Shown: positions 22,128 to 34,674, counted from the stretch's first letter. The stretch: DNA of 64,000 nt from Alisma plantago-aquatica (GCA_963693085.1 OY856412.1:1060720244-1060784243); one strand, 5' to 3'. The notes: generated by a model not told the origin, from the sequence alone. Numbers and translations are program-made.

Positions 22128-23657
22128 TGTTGGATCCTAGATGGGTGACTTAGATGCTCTAGAGGGGGGGTGAATAGAGCTGAAAGCACTTAAACAAAAT
22201 TCATTAAACCTTCAAATTATATGACAAGATAAGGTTGCTGAATAGGTAATTTGAGTGCAACTAAATCATGCATAGCAAGGATAAGAGAGATTGAACATGC
22301 ACCAATAGACAAGCTATTTAGAGTGGTTCCACACTTCAAACTAGAAGTGTGTCAGTCCACTTGCCTAGAGAGGTCAACCTCTAGGACTTCAACCAATTGC
22401 ACTCTTATATTCATTCATAAGACTTACAATACATGACCCAACAAAGGACTTACCTATCCAATACAAAGAGTCTTCAACCTTACCAAGGACTTACCCACTT
22501 TGCAAGATTCTTTGGCCTTCTCCAAGGACTTACCCAATCTTGCACAAGTCTTCGGCCTTGTAGGAATTACCCACTCTTCTTGGATCTTCCGCCTTTGACT
22601 TCACCTTCACTCGGAGAAGCTTTTTCCACCAAGGACTTACCCACTTGAGCTGGAGTCTTCTGCCTTCTCCAAGGACTTACCCACTCTAGCTCCAAGTCTT
22701 CAGCCTTGATCTTCACCAAGGGACTCCTTCCCTTGTTCTTCTTCACCTCTCTTGGCTAAGAGAGAGAACCTTCATCTTCATGATTGAAATGGAGAGATGG
22801 GGAGGTTGTGGAAGTGAGAGCTTCACAAGATATACAAATGGAACTAGCTCTCTTACAGATTTCCTACTCACTCTAATGGATGTAGCAAGTGATTAAGCTT
22901 AGAGAGAGAGAGGAGGCTGTAGGAAGCACTCAACTATAGAATAGGAACCTCTCAAAGAGTTTGCATGGAATGCTCAACCTTGGAATGAAGCCCAAGGGGT
23001 CCTATTTATAGCTGGGGATGCCTCTTAGCCTTTGGGAACACTTGTGAATGAAAACTAGCCGTTTTGTGGCTTGCAACGGATCTATTTTCACTTGTTGCAA
23101 CTCCACAACGGCTAGATTTGCTTTTTCTGCATTTCAGTACAGTCCGATCGGCCGAGTTTCGGACCGATCAGTGGATCGGCCGAGTTTCCCACCATAGGAA
23201 CTCGACCGACCAGGGATCGGCTGAGTTGGTAACTCGGCCGATTGCCCAGAAAATTCCAGAATATATGGATCGGCCGAGTTTGGAATTCGGCCGACAAAAT
23301 CCCTGTTATGGGTATTTTGGAATTTTCGTTTAACCGTACAAATGATGGATTTTTGTGTCCCAATAATTTTTCTAAGCTTAATTACAAGTCATACAATCAT
23401 TACAAGTGATTACAAAGCAATTCTAAGGTCATTTACATAGAGATCCCAAATTGCACACTTGTAGCTATTTTGACTTGTCTTTTCTCCAATTTGATATGCG
23501 CAAGTTAGGGCATTTGGAGTGTGTCTAAACCTAATCTGAAATCACTCAATGTAGAAGCATTAGACACCAATATGTGGAATGGTTAGTCATCATCAAAACA
23601 AGGGTTTAGTCAATTTAGACGTGAGTCAACATTGACCTAATTGACCTTGAGTCAACA
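22128..23657 (-). repeat. 3' LTR of the gag-only element (1530 bp)
   Basis: Near identical to 27510-29141 but lacking about 102 bp around 23155. It contains degenerate repeats with CAAGGACTTACCCACT (22440-22710) and, near 23140-23300, several TCGGCCGA palindromes. Confidence 0.92.
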
Positions 23658-23671
23658 TTCTCCCTCTTTTT
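23658..23671 (-). promoter_or_regulatory. Polypurine tract of the gag-only element
   Basis: The complement reads AAAAAGAGGGAGAA directly next to the LTR end at 23657, as expected for the plus-strand primer. Confidence 0.75.
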
Positions 23672-25586
23672 GAAGATGACAAACCATTCCATAAATGTAT
23701 TGAAAGCTTGTAAGTAAAATCATACCTTCGGAGAAACCTAGGGGTTTCAGTAGAATTGAGTTCATATGCTCCCCCTCAATTGATGCTAGTGGAGTTTTCA
23801 TACTCCCCCTCAATTGATGCTATTTCTCCTGCATGGTTAGCTTTCATAACATTTATAGAAACTATGTCTTCTACTCATATATGTTCTACACATATATGTC
23901 TTCTCCCTTTTACCTTCTCCCCTTTACATGGACACGCTTCTTTGCTTCATGTAAGACATGCCTTCTCCCTGTTGTCAAAAGAAGACATATCTTTCTCCCC
24001 CTTTGTCATTTCAAAAAGGTGGGGGTATGAAGAAACTAAGAAACACCACTTGTTAAGAGAAAGAAGATAACAAAAGTTATATACGGAGAGTAGAAGAGCA
24101 CAGATAGGGGCTTGTCCAAGCATAGAAAGAAAAGCAAGTTAAAGCATATACTTGAACAACCCAAAACATGCAAGATAGGGTGCTGCAGAAAAACAATAAA
24201 TCGCAATTTTGACCCTCAAGATGATGGAATTTGACCAAAAACCATCAGAGCTCATGGAAAAGCAATGAGTCTTGCTCAGAAGGGTGTTTCTGCATAAAAA
24301 GCACTATACTTGCAGCAAAAATTGAAACTGGAGCAAAAGCTGCATAAAAATCCACAAAAACTCCAATTTCTACATATCATGTAGATCTATGTACCCTGCA
24401 TCACAATGTTATGCAAACAACTCAAGATAGTAGATATGCAATTTAAGGAACAATCTTGAGCATGTATGAGATAAGATACAAGCATAACATATAGATGATC
24501 AAAGATGGCACTTTGTAAACAAGGTTAGAACTACATGTATATGAACTACTAGTAGATGATATCACAAGTTAGGACTACTAGTAGGATCTAGATCATAGCA
24601 AGAGATACCAAAAGGTACACAAGATAGAGCAAGCTATGATTAGATGTAGAGATATATCCAAACAAAGAGATATGCAAATTTAAGAAGCATGAAAGGATAT
24701 AACTCACTATATATGCATCCTTACCATAAGATGATTACCCCTAAGAACCTCAAGGTTGTATCAAAACAAGATATACACCTAGATAGATGTAGCAAGTTAG
24801 AGTACAACGGAAGCACTTTTAGACTCAACTAAGAGATCCAAAGAGATCATCATCAAAACCTGCAAAACAACTCAAAGCAAGTAATTGCAACATATAGATA
24901 TACCAATTTAGAGCAATTAGAGAGATAGAGTTGTAAGCAAGATAGGCAATTTAGAACATGGCAATATGCATATATAAAGGTACCAAATGGAGTGCCAAAG
25001 AATAAGGCTATTGGTTGAGAAAATCTAGTTGAGAGGGAAATTCTCATTCAATAAGCCAACTGTATACTCTGTGAACAGTGTTTTCGGTCGAGTTCTGTGT
25101 ATTGGCAACTCGGCCGATCGCAGCTGTTGGCAACACCCATTGGTGCCTATCGGTCGAGTTTTAGACAGGACAAAACTCGGCCGACAAAACTACTGTAGAA
25201 AAAGCACATATTTTTCATAAAACATATCTAGAGGCATGCTAAAAAAAAATACAAACCATATCCAAACATGTCTAAGCAAGTTAGTAATGCACTATAGAAG
25301 CATTAGAAACAGTTTTTGAGCAAGAGTGTGAAGAGAAACACAAAATGCCACTTTTGACTCAAAAACCATATGTATAGTGCATACTAACTTGACAAAAACA
25401 AGTTAGAAAAGGTTATAAGCAATAAAATAATACCTTTGTGCTTACCCTTGCTTTTCCACTTGTTGTCACCCTCTACACATCTCACCTTTCTTCTTTCATG
25501 TGGATTGAGAAGTCAATTTGCAATTCAATAGCTCAAGTCAATCCATTTGCATGTACCTACAAGAAGAAAGATGAAATGGTCCCCAA
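23672..25586 (-). other. Non-coding part of the gag-only element, where pol would be
   Basis: About 1.9 kb without a long frame or recognisable pol motif. It is A-rich on the plus strand. Three TCGGCCGA-like motifs occur near 25085-25190, echoing the LTR. Confidence 0.7.
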
Positions 25587-27458
25587 TCATATTTTTGGGT
25601 CCGGAGGGGTTAGTTTAGCAACCCAAGTCCTATTGCTCTTGGGTGCTTTCCTAAAAGGACAACAAGTAGCATAATGACCAAATTCATTGCAATAGTTGCA
25701 TGTGCCCATAGTCTTGGAACTAGAGGATTCTCCATGGAATATTGGAGGTCCTTTATCTTTGTTGTTCCCTTGACTACTATCATATCCTAAACCATGTCTA
25801 CCAATTTGTTTAGTAGAATTGAGTAGGATGTCATTAAGACTCTTCTTACCAACTAAGAATCTTTGCAAAGATGATCTCAAACTATCATTATCATGCATAA
25901 GAGAGGCAATAGTAGAAGACAAATTATTGATATTATCTCTAGCATGCAAAAGATCATTTTCTAGGCAAAGAGATTTAGTTAAATAAGAATCTCTATCAAT
26001 ATGAAGAGCAGCAACATCATTCTCTCTATTAGTATAACTAGAACAAGATTCATGCCCATTGATTTTAGCAAGAAAGGAGGCATTTTCTATTTCTAATTCA
26101 TGCAAAACAAAATCTTTGTCCTTGTTTTCAGATTTAAGAACATCAATGTCATGCATGAGAGAATCAACAATTAAAGTATGCTCTTCATTTGAACTAGGCA
26201 TGAGAGGTTGAGCTTCTAGAAATTTAATCTTATCAAGTAAACTAGCATTTTAAAGTTTAAGAGAGTCTACTTGGCTAAGACAATCATTTTTATCAATAAG
26301 AAAGCAAGAATTAGCATATTCAAGATCATCTAGTTCTATATGCAAATTATCAACAATTTTAGCAAGCTTTTTCTTTTTCTTTTTAGAAGACTTATAAGAG
26401 GCACAAATATCATGAATAATAGCAATTAAAGATTCTTTATCTAAAGAGTCTAGATTTACCTCACTTGAGTCTTCACTTGTTGATGCTATAAGAGCAAAAT
26501 GGCATTCTCTCTCATCACTAGAGCTTGAGCTTGATCCTTCACATGAATCTTCACTTGAGCTTGAGTTGGAGGAGCCACTTGAGCTTGATTGCCATTTCTT
26601 CTTGTGAAGATGGGTCTTTTTGCCTTGTGGGCAATCTTCCTTGTAGTGACCCTTCTTTCCACATGTGAAGCACCGGATGGAGGAGGATTTGCCTTTGTAG
26701 AGTCGACCTTTGGAGTACATGGCATCTTCTTTAGCTTGAGAGGATGGAGAGACTTGTTCCATGATAGCTTCAATTTGAGCCTTCATTTCAGCCTTCTTCA
26801 TTCTCTTTAGCTCTTTCTTCTCTTGTCTTTCTACTTCCTCCCTCTTGTCAAGTGTGGCTTCATGTGCTTGTAGATTTCCAATGAGCTCTTCAATGGGGAT
26901 GTCCTTAAGTGACCTTGCTTCTTCAATGGAAGTCACCTTTGATTCCCACCTCTTGGGAAGAGTTCTAAGGATCTTTGAGTTGATCTCTCCACTAGACATA
27001 GGATGACCTAGAATAGCAAGACCATTCACAATGGTGTTGATCCTTGAGTACATGTTGGCTATACTCTCCTCCTTTCCCATCTTGAAGTTTTCAAGCAGCC
27101 CTTTGAGCATGTAGACTTTGCTTTCCTTCACTTGATCTGTCCCTTCATAAGTGATGCAAAGCTTTCTCCATATCTCATAGGCCGTCTCACAAGAGGAAAT
27201 CCGGTTGAACTCGGTGGGGGTCATGGAGGCATAAAGGATGTGCATGGCTCTAGCGTTCAAGGTAGCTTTCATCAAGGTGGCTTCATCCCATTCTTCAATG
27301 GTTGTCTTTGGTAGAATGTATGGGCTGTTCACCATTTGCCACATCTCGAGACTTGATCCTTGGATGAAGAATTGAAGTCTTCTTCTCCAATAGAGGAAGT
27401 TGCTCCCATTGAAGATTGGAAGGTTGGTCGAGAGTCTCCCTCCTAGGTAGTCACCCAT
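25587..27458 (-). pseudogene. gag: Copia-type gag polyprotein with one in-frame stop
   Basis: Gag forms the retrotransposon's cytoplasmic particle and binds its RNA. The start at 27458 (MGDYLGGRL) lies about 50 bases inside the primer-binding site. Residues 1-40 match the Copia gag N-terminus (FNGSNFLYWRRRLQFF). Residues 60-200 form the UBN2-type gag region. A CCHC knuckle CFTCGKKGHYKEDC lies at 263-276, followed by a serine-rich linker and a lysine-rich, probably coiled-coil stretch. A TAA at 26250-26252 ends the first frame at 402 residues. The same frame then stays open to 25587 and holds a second knuckle CNYCNEFGHYATCC near its end. Read through, it would be about 620 residues. The stop may be a real inactivating mutation or a sequencing error. 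Nothing of pol follows. Confidence 0.85.
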
Positions 27459-27496
27459 CTTCTCCTACTTGTTGAAGTATGCTTGGAGAAGACCCA

Positions 27497-27507
27497 CTCT
27501 GATACCA
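27497..27507 (-). promoter_or_regulatory. Primer-binding site of the gag-only element
   Basis: The complement reads TGGTATCAGAG, matching initiator tRNA-Met, two bases inside the LTR boundary at 27510. Confidence 0.88.
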
Positions 27508-27509
27508 CT

Positions 27510-29141
27510 TGTTGGATCCTAGATGGGTGACTTAGATACTCTAGAGGGGGGGTGAATAGAGCTGAAAGCACTTAAAAAAAATTCATTAAACCTTCAAATT
27601 ATATGACAAGATAAGGTTGCTGAATAGGTAATTTGAGTGCAACTAAATCATGCATAGCAAGGATAAGAGAGATTGAACATGCACCAATAGACACGCTATT
27701 TAGAGTGGTTCCACACTTCAAACTAGAAGTGTGTCAGTCCACTTGCCTAGAGAGGTCAACCTCTAGGACTTCAACCAATTGCACTCTTATATTCATTCAT
27801 AAGACTTACAATACATGACCCAACAAAGGACTTACCTATCCAATACAAAGAGTCTTCAACCTTACCAAGGACTTACCCACTTTGCAAGATTCTTTGGCCT
27901 TCTCCAAGGACTTACCCAATCTTGCACAAGTCTTCGGCCTTGTAGGAATTACCCACTCTTCTTGGATCTTCCGCCTTTGACTTCACCTTCACTCGGAGAA
28001 GCTTTTTCCACCAAGGACTTACCCACTTGAGCTGGAGTCTTCTGCCTTCTCCAAGGACTTACCCACTCTAGCTCCAAGTCTTCAGCCTTGATCTTCACCA
28101 AGGGACTCCTTCCCTTGTTCTTCTTCACCTCTCTTGGCTAAGAGAGAGAACCTTCATCTTCATGATTGAAATGGAGAGATGGGGAGGTTGTGGAAGTGAG
28201 AGCTTCACAAGATATACAAATGGAACTAGCTCTCTTACAGATTTCCTACTCACTCTAATGGATGTAGCAAGTGATTAAGCTTAGAGAGAGAGAGGAGGCT
28301 GTAGGAAGCACTCAACTATAGAATAGGAACCTCTCAAAGAGTTTGCATGGAATGCTCAACCTTGGAATGAAGCCCAAGGGGTCCTATTTATAGCTGGGGA
28401 TGCCTCTTAGCCTTTGGGAACACTTGTGAACGAAAACTAGCCGTTTTGTGGCTTGCAACGGATCTATTTTCACTTGTTGCAACTCCACAACGGCTAGATT
28501 TGCTTTTTCTGCATTTCAGTACAGTCCGATCGGCCGAGTTTCTATAAAGGTAATTCGGCCGAACCACTAAGCGACAAGTTTGAAAGATAGACTGTCGGCC
28601 GAGTTTCCTTGGAGAAACTCGGCCGATCGGTCGACTTTCAACTTGGACCGATCAGTGGATCGGCCGAGTTTCCCACCATAGGAACTCGACCGACCAGGGA
28701 TCGGCTGAGTTGGTAACTCGGCCGATTGCCCAGAAAATTCCAGAATATATGGATCGGCCGAGTTTGGAATTCGGCCGACAAAATCCCTGTTATGGGTATT
28801 TTGGAATTTTCATTTAACCGTACAAATGATGGATTTTTGTGTCCCAATAATTTTTCTAAGCTTAATTACAAGTCATACAATCATTACAAGTGATTACAAA
28901 GCAATTCTAAGGTCATTTACATAGAGATCCCAAATTGCACACTTGTAGCTATTTTGACTTGTCTTTTCTCCAATTTGATATGCGCAAGTTAGGGCATTTG
29001 GAGTGTGTCTAAACCTAATCTGAAATCACTCAATGTAGAAGCATTAGACACCAATATGTGGAATGGTTAGTCATCATCAAAACAAGGGTTTAGTCAATTT
29101 AGACGTGAGTCAACATTGACCTAATTGACCTTGAGTCAACA
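27510..29141 (-). repeat. 5' LTR of the gag-only element (1632 bp)
   Basis: The longer LTR copy. It keeps about 102 bp near 28541-28645 with extra TCGGCCGA motifs that are missing from the left LTR. Confidence 0.92.
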
Positions 29142-29873
29142 AATATATCAACAAAATCACCACTTTATTCACAACCCGATACAACTTTTCTAAGGAAGTT
29201 GTAAACTAATACCCTTCACCTCCTTGAGGTTCTTTGCACGTCATGGCCTTTGAAAAGAGTTTAAAAATCGATATGAGGCTCCTCCTATGGCTCCTTGGCT
29301 GATAGACACTCATATATAAACTTTTCAACTTGATACAACTCAAGTTAAGGTTTCATATTCAACCCTTTTCTTGGTCATTTCATCACCAAGATTACCATCA
29401 CTCATAATTGATTCAAACATGGTGTCACCTTCTTTATCTCTCCTCTAAATGATACATAGAAATAGTAACACTCTAGGGGTGATAATTTTCATATCAACCC
29501 CACATTTTGGATAAATTACAATTGGTACCAAAATCGGTGCTCAAGGTATTATCATTATTCAAACAAATTCAAACTTGGAATTTAGGCTTTCCATAAGACA
29601 CCAATTAGCATCATTCTCTCTCATATGATGCTAAAACATATAGGGCCCGTTCAACATGTGACAGTTTGCAATATAGCCCCTCATCTTGGATAAATTGCAA
29701 TTTGGTCCAAAACAAAGGAACATTGCTCAAACAACATTCAATCAAGACCAAACTTGAAACATAAGTGTGTCTCATGATAAAAAAACACCTTAGAGGATTA
29801 TATTAAATTTATAAGCAACTTACTTAGCCAAAACAAATAGGGTTAACTCATAACCCTTGTCAATGTCATTACA

Positions 29874-31337
29874 GATATAGGTAGGGCAATTAACATTGTA
29901 TAAACAGTTCAAGTATGTACAACTGAGTAGTAGAACAGTCTATGCATTTATAAAGAATATGAAGAACATGTATAACTGTTATAAAATAAATATTATAAGG
30001 ATCAAGGCAAGGCTCATCCAATGTTATCCGTACTTGTTCCTAAACAAATACACTACATAATTGTATTATATCTTTTATTAATGCCTTGAGGATTTGAATC
30101 GTACCACCCAATACAAACTGACCACTTCTAAGTAGAAATCAGTTCCATACAAGGTCAATGGAAGATCCATAATCTATGACCTCTTGACTACCTCTTGGTC
30201 AACACAAGAGTAGTAGTGGCATATAGTCAACTAAAGGATCAGCTCAAGCATGGTTGTCCATATAAACACCCTATCCCACCTTGGTATAGGTCACGACGCT
30301 AGTGAACTGAGATACGACCCACAGTCGCACTCCTACCAGGGTATGGCCCATAGCCAATCCTACAAAAGTATACACTAAGTCACATCATTGAGCTACGTCC
30401 TGTAGCCGCACTCCTGGACCAAGGTATGGCTCACAACCAATCCTATGAATTGATATACACTATAGTATACGACTCTGAGATTCCACAAGGGAGAACTTGT
30501 TTCACCAGGGTATGGCTCACAACCAATAATATGAATTCATATACACTATTGTATACGACTCCGAGCTTCCATAAGGGAGAACTTGTTTCACCATCCAACA
30601 CTAAGACTGACACTAGAATGGATTTATGGTATAGGGAAACTACATGATTAGGGTTTCACTATATTAGTTATGTTGATTGGGTGAATTAAGGCTTTAGCAC
30701 ACAAGTGTACATACAGAACCCTAATTGAATCTAGCAAGCATAAATATATTGCAACTTCAGAATATATGAAATGTATAAGGTGTGAACTTGTCATATCATC
30801 ACATAGCACTAAAGCACAGACATTCACAAGGCCATCATCACTGTCACAAAGCCACACAAGGCTATCACCAAAGTCACATCATTGTGGGATATCAATCCCT
30901 CAATCACACCTCCATAGGTTATCACCTCAAATCATGCACAAGGCACCTGCCAGGTCATTGACCCATTTACATCAATTTTTCATCACACATATCTCATCAT
31001 GCCTTTTCCAGGCTCATTCAACCTATGTCATATCATATTTACCATATCATACACTCTCTATGGCATTCAAACTCATATCACCAGCGAGGCTAGAGATTCA
31101 TAACCAAGAGAAAGATAACATCATAGCCATTCTAAGGGAAAGAAGAAAACACACCAATTATCCCTAGGTTTAGGGTTAGGGTTCCATACTTAGACAACTA
31201 AGGTTTATAGTTATTTCTCATCACCAACCCTAGGTACACCCTCTTCTATATTCTTCGAAACATATTAGGATTGAGCAACATGATTATGGTTTGATAAAAC
31301 CATCATCTAAACAACACTAGACATAGATAAATAACAA
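29874..31337 (-). mobile_element. Older LTR remnant, second copy
   Basis: Copy of 12662-14125 with scattered substitutions. No gene seen. Confidence 0.5.
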
Positions 31338-31570
31338 CCCGATACGGCCATCGCCCGGTACGGCCGCGCCGACCGATACGGTCACAGCCCGATACGGCCG
31401 CGCCGACCGATACGGTCGCGCCGACCGACACGGCCGCTGCCCGATACGGCCGTCGCCCGGTACGGCTGCGCCGACCGATACGGCCGCTGCCCGATACGGC
31501 CGTCTCCCGGTACGGCCGCGCCGACCGACACGGCCGCGCCGACCGATACGACCGCCGCCTGATACAGCCG
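31338..31570. repeat. 18 bp minisatellite, upstream block, second copy
   Basis: About 13 units of the CGATACGGCCGCGCCGAC family, roughly four more than in the first copy. Confidence 0.9.
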
Positions 31571-31760
31571 CCTGATGCCTCAAGATCGAAGCCACGGATG
31601 AAGGACACGTGGACCAATAAATGCTACAACTCTCATCAACTCGTTGCCTATAAATAGCAACTGCCAACCTACAAAAGGGGGGGGGAGCCGAAGGGAGGAC
31701 CCGGAAAGAGCTAGTGCCTAGACCAAGAAGCTAGTGTGTCGAGTTCCCCAAAAGTCTACC

Positions 31761-31896
31761 AACCGATACGGCTGCGTCAACCGATACGGGTGCGTCGACC
31801 GATACGGTTGTGCCGACCGATACGGCTGCGCCGACCGATACGGGTGTGCCGACCGATACGGGTGCCGACCGATACGGCCGACGACTGATACGGTCT
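31761..31896. repeat. 18 bp minisatellite, downstream block, second copy
   Basis: About seven and a half units, roughly two fewer than in the first copy. Confidence 0.9.
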
Positions 31897-32861
31897 AGAG
31901 AGAGAGTGAGCCGAGGAATCCAGAGGGACGAAGAGAAGACCCAAGGGCCGAGATCCGACCTGTACAGGGTCCGAGGAGCGAGAACCACCTCTCCTCTACG
32001 GGCTATATCTCTTCCCTCTTCTCTTTCATTCTACTGCATTCCTTTATTTCTTGTACAAACGATGTTTATCCATCTTTGTTCGGTGCCAGCTATGCTTGTC
32101 TATGGCTAGCTAGCTCCTTCTTGGCTATGTGGCCCGATCTGGGCATGTTTATATACTTTTGCCTTAAGCAAGTAGATTCATATCAGATCTAGTATGTTGC
32201 ATGTTCTATTTTCTCTTTTCAAGTTATGATTACTAGTTTGGTTGATCTCTTACTCGCTTGAACTGCTATTTCTGCCTGTATCGAGAGATCCGTTGTAGGA
32301 ATAGCTAAGAGAAGATAGTTTGGATCTGAACCCGAGAGGAGGATGATCTGAGGTATTCTGTTCCTAACACCCCAGAATATCCTAAGACCCGAGAGGGAAC
32401 TTAGTATATTGTGAGGTGTTGATATGTCATTCCTTGAGAGAGGGTCGATGACATATCGTTGATGGTTTTAGTCACGCATCGTGAGAGCGAGTGGGACGAC
32501 CCCACATGACAGATGCCACTGTGCGTGCTAGATGTTTGCTTAGGTGTTCGAGGGTTGTCTACGCCCGAGAACGAGTGCATAGACTGCCCCGTTTGTAGTT
32601 ACATAGCCAGGAACTATCTTTCTCTATTTAGTAGATTCACGAGCTCTGTTTTGTTTTGTTTTCTTTTCTTTGTTTTGATTTAAATCGTGACAACCCGTTA
32701 GACTAGTTCTAGCATTTACTTTTATCGACTATCATCTTGGCTTATCTGACTAAAGAACGAGATCTGTGGCGTCCTAAACGTCACCACGTCTCTGTGTTCG
32801 ACCCCGTATATCTACTTTGATCCCGTAATAAAAGTTGCGGGGGCATAGAAGGTTTCGGGTT

Positions 32862-33973
32862 ATAAATTTAAAGCTTGATTCTTTCCTTCGTCCCGCGTTC
32901 ATTTCTGGACGCGTGAAAAAGACCGATCAACAACTAATGACATGCTTTAGCTGCTTCAAAAAATTGACTTGACCTGATCGCCTTGGAAAATTGATTGTCT
33001 TATTTGTCTTGGAAATATAAGTCTTGAGCCGCTCAACATATTAACTCCTTTGAATAAACATTTGAAGTCATGTCTCCATCCAGATTCACTACCTATCTTG
33101 TTTGGTGTAAGCGATGAATTTTGTTTCGGTGTGAATTTAGAGGGAAAACATCTAGTCTGGTGCATGTGAGCGACATATTTTGTCTCAAAAATAGTGTTTA
33201 ATTTGGTACGCTGCACTCAAATGGCCTGCAAAACCTCAAACTTCTTTTCTTTATTGATCTGATTATAATGTGATTTTGCTTGTAAGAGTTTGTTAAAATA
33301 GTAATTACAAACTAACAACAAGTCTGACCATTTTTAAATTTGACTAGAAGCATTATACATATTTTTAACAATTATGGAAAACCGACTTTGTTATTTAGAA
33401 AGAGGTGGCGGCGCAGTCTGTCTTCCTGATTTAAGAATATCTGTCATGTTTATAAAAGAACCAACATAGCTTCAGTTTATAATTTGTGATCGTCCATACG
33501 TATTGTCGTTGGCATTGGTTAGGTTAGGTGTCGGGCAAGTCCTCCAGTCACATGCGTTGCAAGAATGGCAATTTTGCATAGAGAAAACGGTGCATGAGAG
33601 TTGTCGTACTATTTCTTCAGCTGCATAACCGTGTCAGATAATTACTGAGAATCTCATTTTCAAATTTAAAGAAAAAAAGAAAATATCCGAGATACGAAGT
33701 GATGATTCGTTCTACAAAATGCCCACGGGTTGAAATAAATTTGCATCGCCTATCTGAACTGTGTGTTATATGTCTCGGATTTCCCTGTCGGTCACTCGAA
33801 TTTCACTCAGCGCGTTGGTTGGAAACCCGATTCCGACGGACAGTGGAGCAACAGGCAAACAAACACTCGCCCAGGGATGCAACTTGCAACGGCAACGGAT
33901 CCGATTACCACGTTTGCTTAGCTGTATTCGTCAGTATTGGATTGTATTTAGTAGTCCAGCAATGAAAATAATA
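32862..33973. other. Unassigned intergenic sequence
   Basis: Sequence right of the duplication. No coding signal, terminal repeat or RNA gene is recognised. Frames of up to about 90 codons occur but show no motif. Confidence 0.5.
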
Positions 33974-34674
33974 GGTTTGGTTAGCTGCAGGGGGCAAATA
34001 GAAACAATCCTGCATTTTTTTAGACTACACGTGCCGGATGTAACTTCCCATCTCAAAACGGCCGGGCGCCGTAATCCAGCTCACGAGTGTCAACAAAGAT
34101 ACTGGGCCGCAATTTGTGCACAATTTGCACTGCACACAGCAAAGAACCGGAGCAGACATGGAAAACGCTATGGAATGAATACAAGCAAAGCATACCTAAA
34201 CTATAGTTTGCCGGGTTCTTCACAAACCATGGATTTATTGAACCTGGGATTAACTGAATCCCGTATTTATCTAAATCCATCTATATCCCACAAATCAAAC
34301 ATGCCCAACGTTTGGTTAGCTGTAACCGGCCGAATTGGATTGGATTTGATGATGCATCAACAGAAAATTTGTATTTGTTTTGTAGGAGAAGGAGAATCGA
34401 TAAAATCCTGGACATTTGAATTGTCAACAAATGCCGGATGGGACCCCCCTTCTTAACACTGCTGGTCGCCGCAATCCAGCAAGCAACGCGGTCTCTTCTT
34501 TCACGGAAAGACTCCCTGCACTTCGCATCTGCTGCGGTCCGTTTCATCCGTCCCGTTAATCCAAACGTAACGTTTCAATTCACGGAACTTTTGTAATCAG
34601 AAAATTACGTTTACATGATTATCTGAATACAGTATTGCCTTAAATCCAACTATATACCTCAAACCAAACGTCCT
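33974..34674. repeat. Two adjacent MITE-like sequences (candidate)
   Basis: GGTTTGGTTAGCTGCAG at 33975 and CGTTTGGTTAGCTGTA near 34309 each face a complement-like end (ACAAATCAAACATGCCC near 34301 and CCTCAAACCAAACG near 34665). Both interiors contain a GCCGCAATCCAGC-like motif. This suggests two related elements of about 330-365 bp with imperfect terminal inverted repeats, PIF/Harbinger-like in style. Target duplications are not clear. Confidence 0.35.

Larger units (their letters stand above)
22128..29141 (-). mobile_element. Copia-type non-autonomous element with gag only
   Basis: A complete 7014 bp insertion with a perfect 5 bp target duplication AATAT (22123-22127 and 29142-29146). The empty site is preserved at 11921-11945 in the other duplication unit. 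LTRs are 22128-23657 and 27510-29141, starting TGTTGGATCC and ending GAGTCAACA. The primer-binding site and gag place transcription on the minus strand. The 3852 bp internal part has a long gag frame and no protease, integrase, reverse transcriptase or RNase H. The LTR motif AGAGGGGGGGTGAATAG and the long double-knuckle gag suggest kinship with SIRE/Maximus Copia elements. The layout matches gag-only LTR elements described in plants (TR-GAG). The LTRs differ by about five substitutions and one 102 bp indel, so the insertion is recent. Confidence 0.9.
17846..29873 (-). repeat. Second copy of the Gypsy 5' LTR, with two nested elements
   Basis: It begins TGTAATGATTGTCATC and ends AATGTCATTACA, like 7654-12661. 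Two insertions expand it: Cassandra (20079-20916), present in both copies, and the gag-only Copia-type element (22128-29141), present only here. Confidence 0.8.
15615..32861. repeat. 10.2 kb tandem duplication, second unit, enlarged by an insertion
   Basis: Without the 7014 bp insertion and its 5 bp target duplication this unit is about 10,228 bp and colinear with 5425-15614. Remaining length differences come largely from minisatellite copy number. After 32861 similarity stops and unrelated sequence begins. Confidence 0.93.
31338..32861 (+). mobile_element. LTR-like element with promoter and minisatellite, second copy
   Basis: Copy of 14126-15614. The two minisatellite blocks (31338-31570 and 31761-31896) have different unit numbers from the first copy. 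The TATA box is at 31648-31657. Confidence 0.4.

Noticed and set aside
33761..34456. A 231-codon frame as a host gene
   Set aside because: No domain or motif, frames on the other strand overlap it, and it runs across the MITE-like ends.
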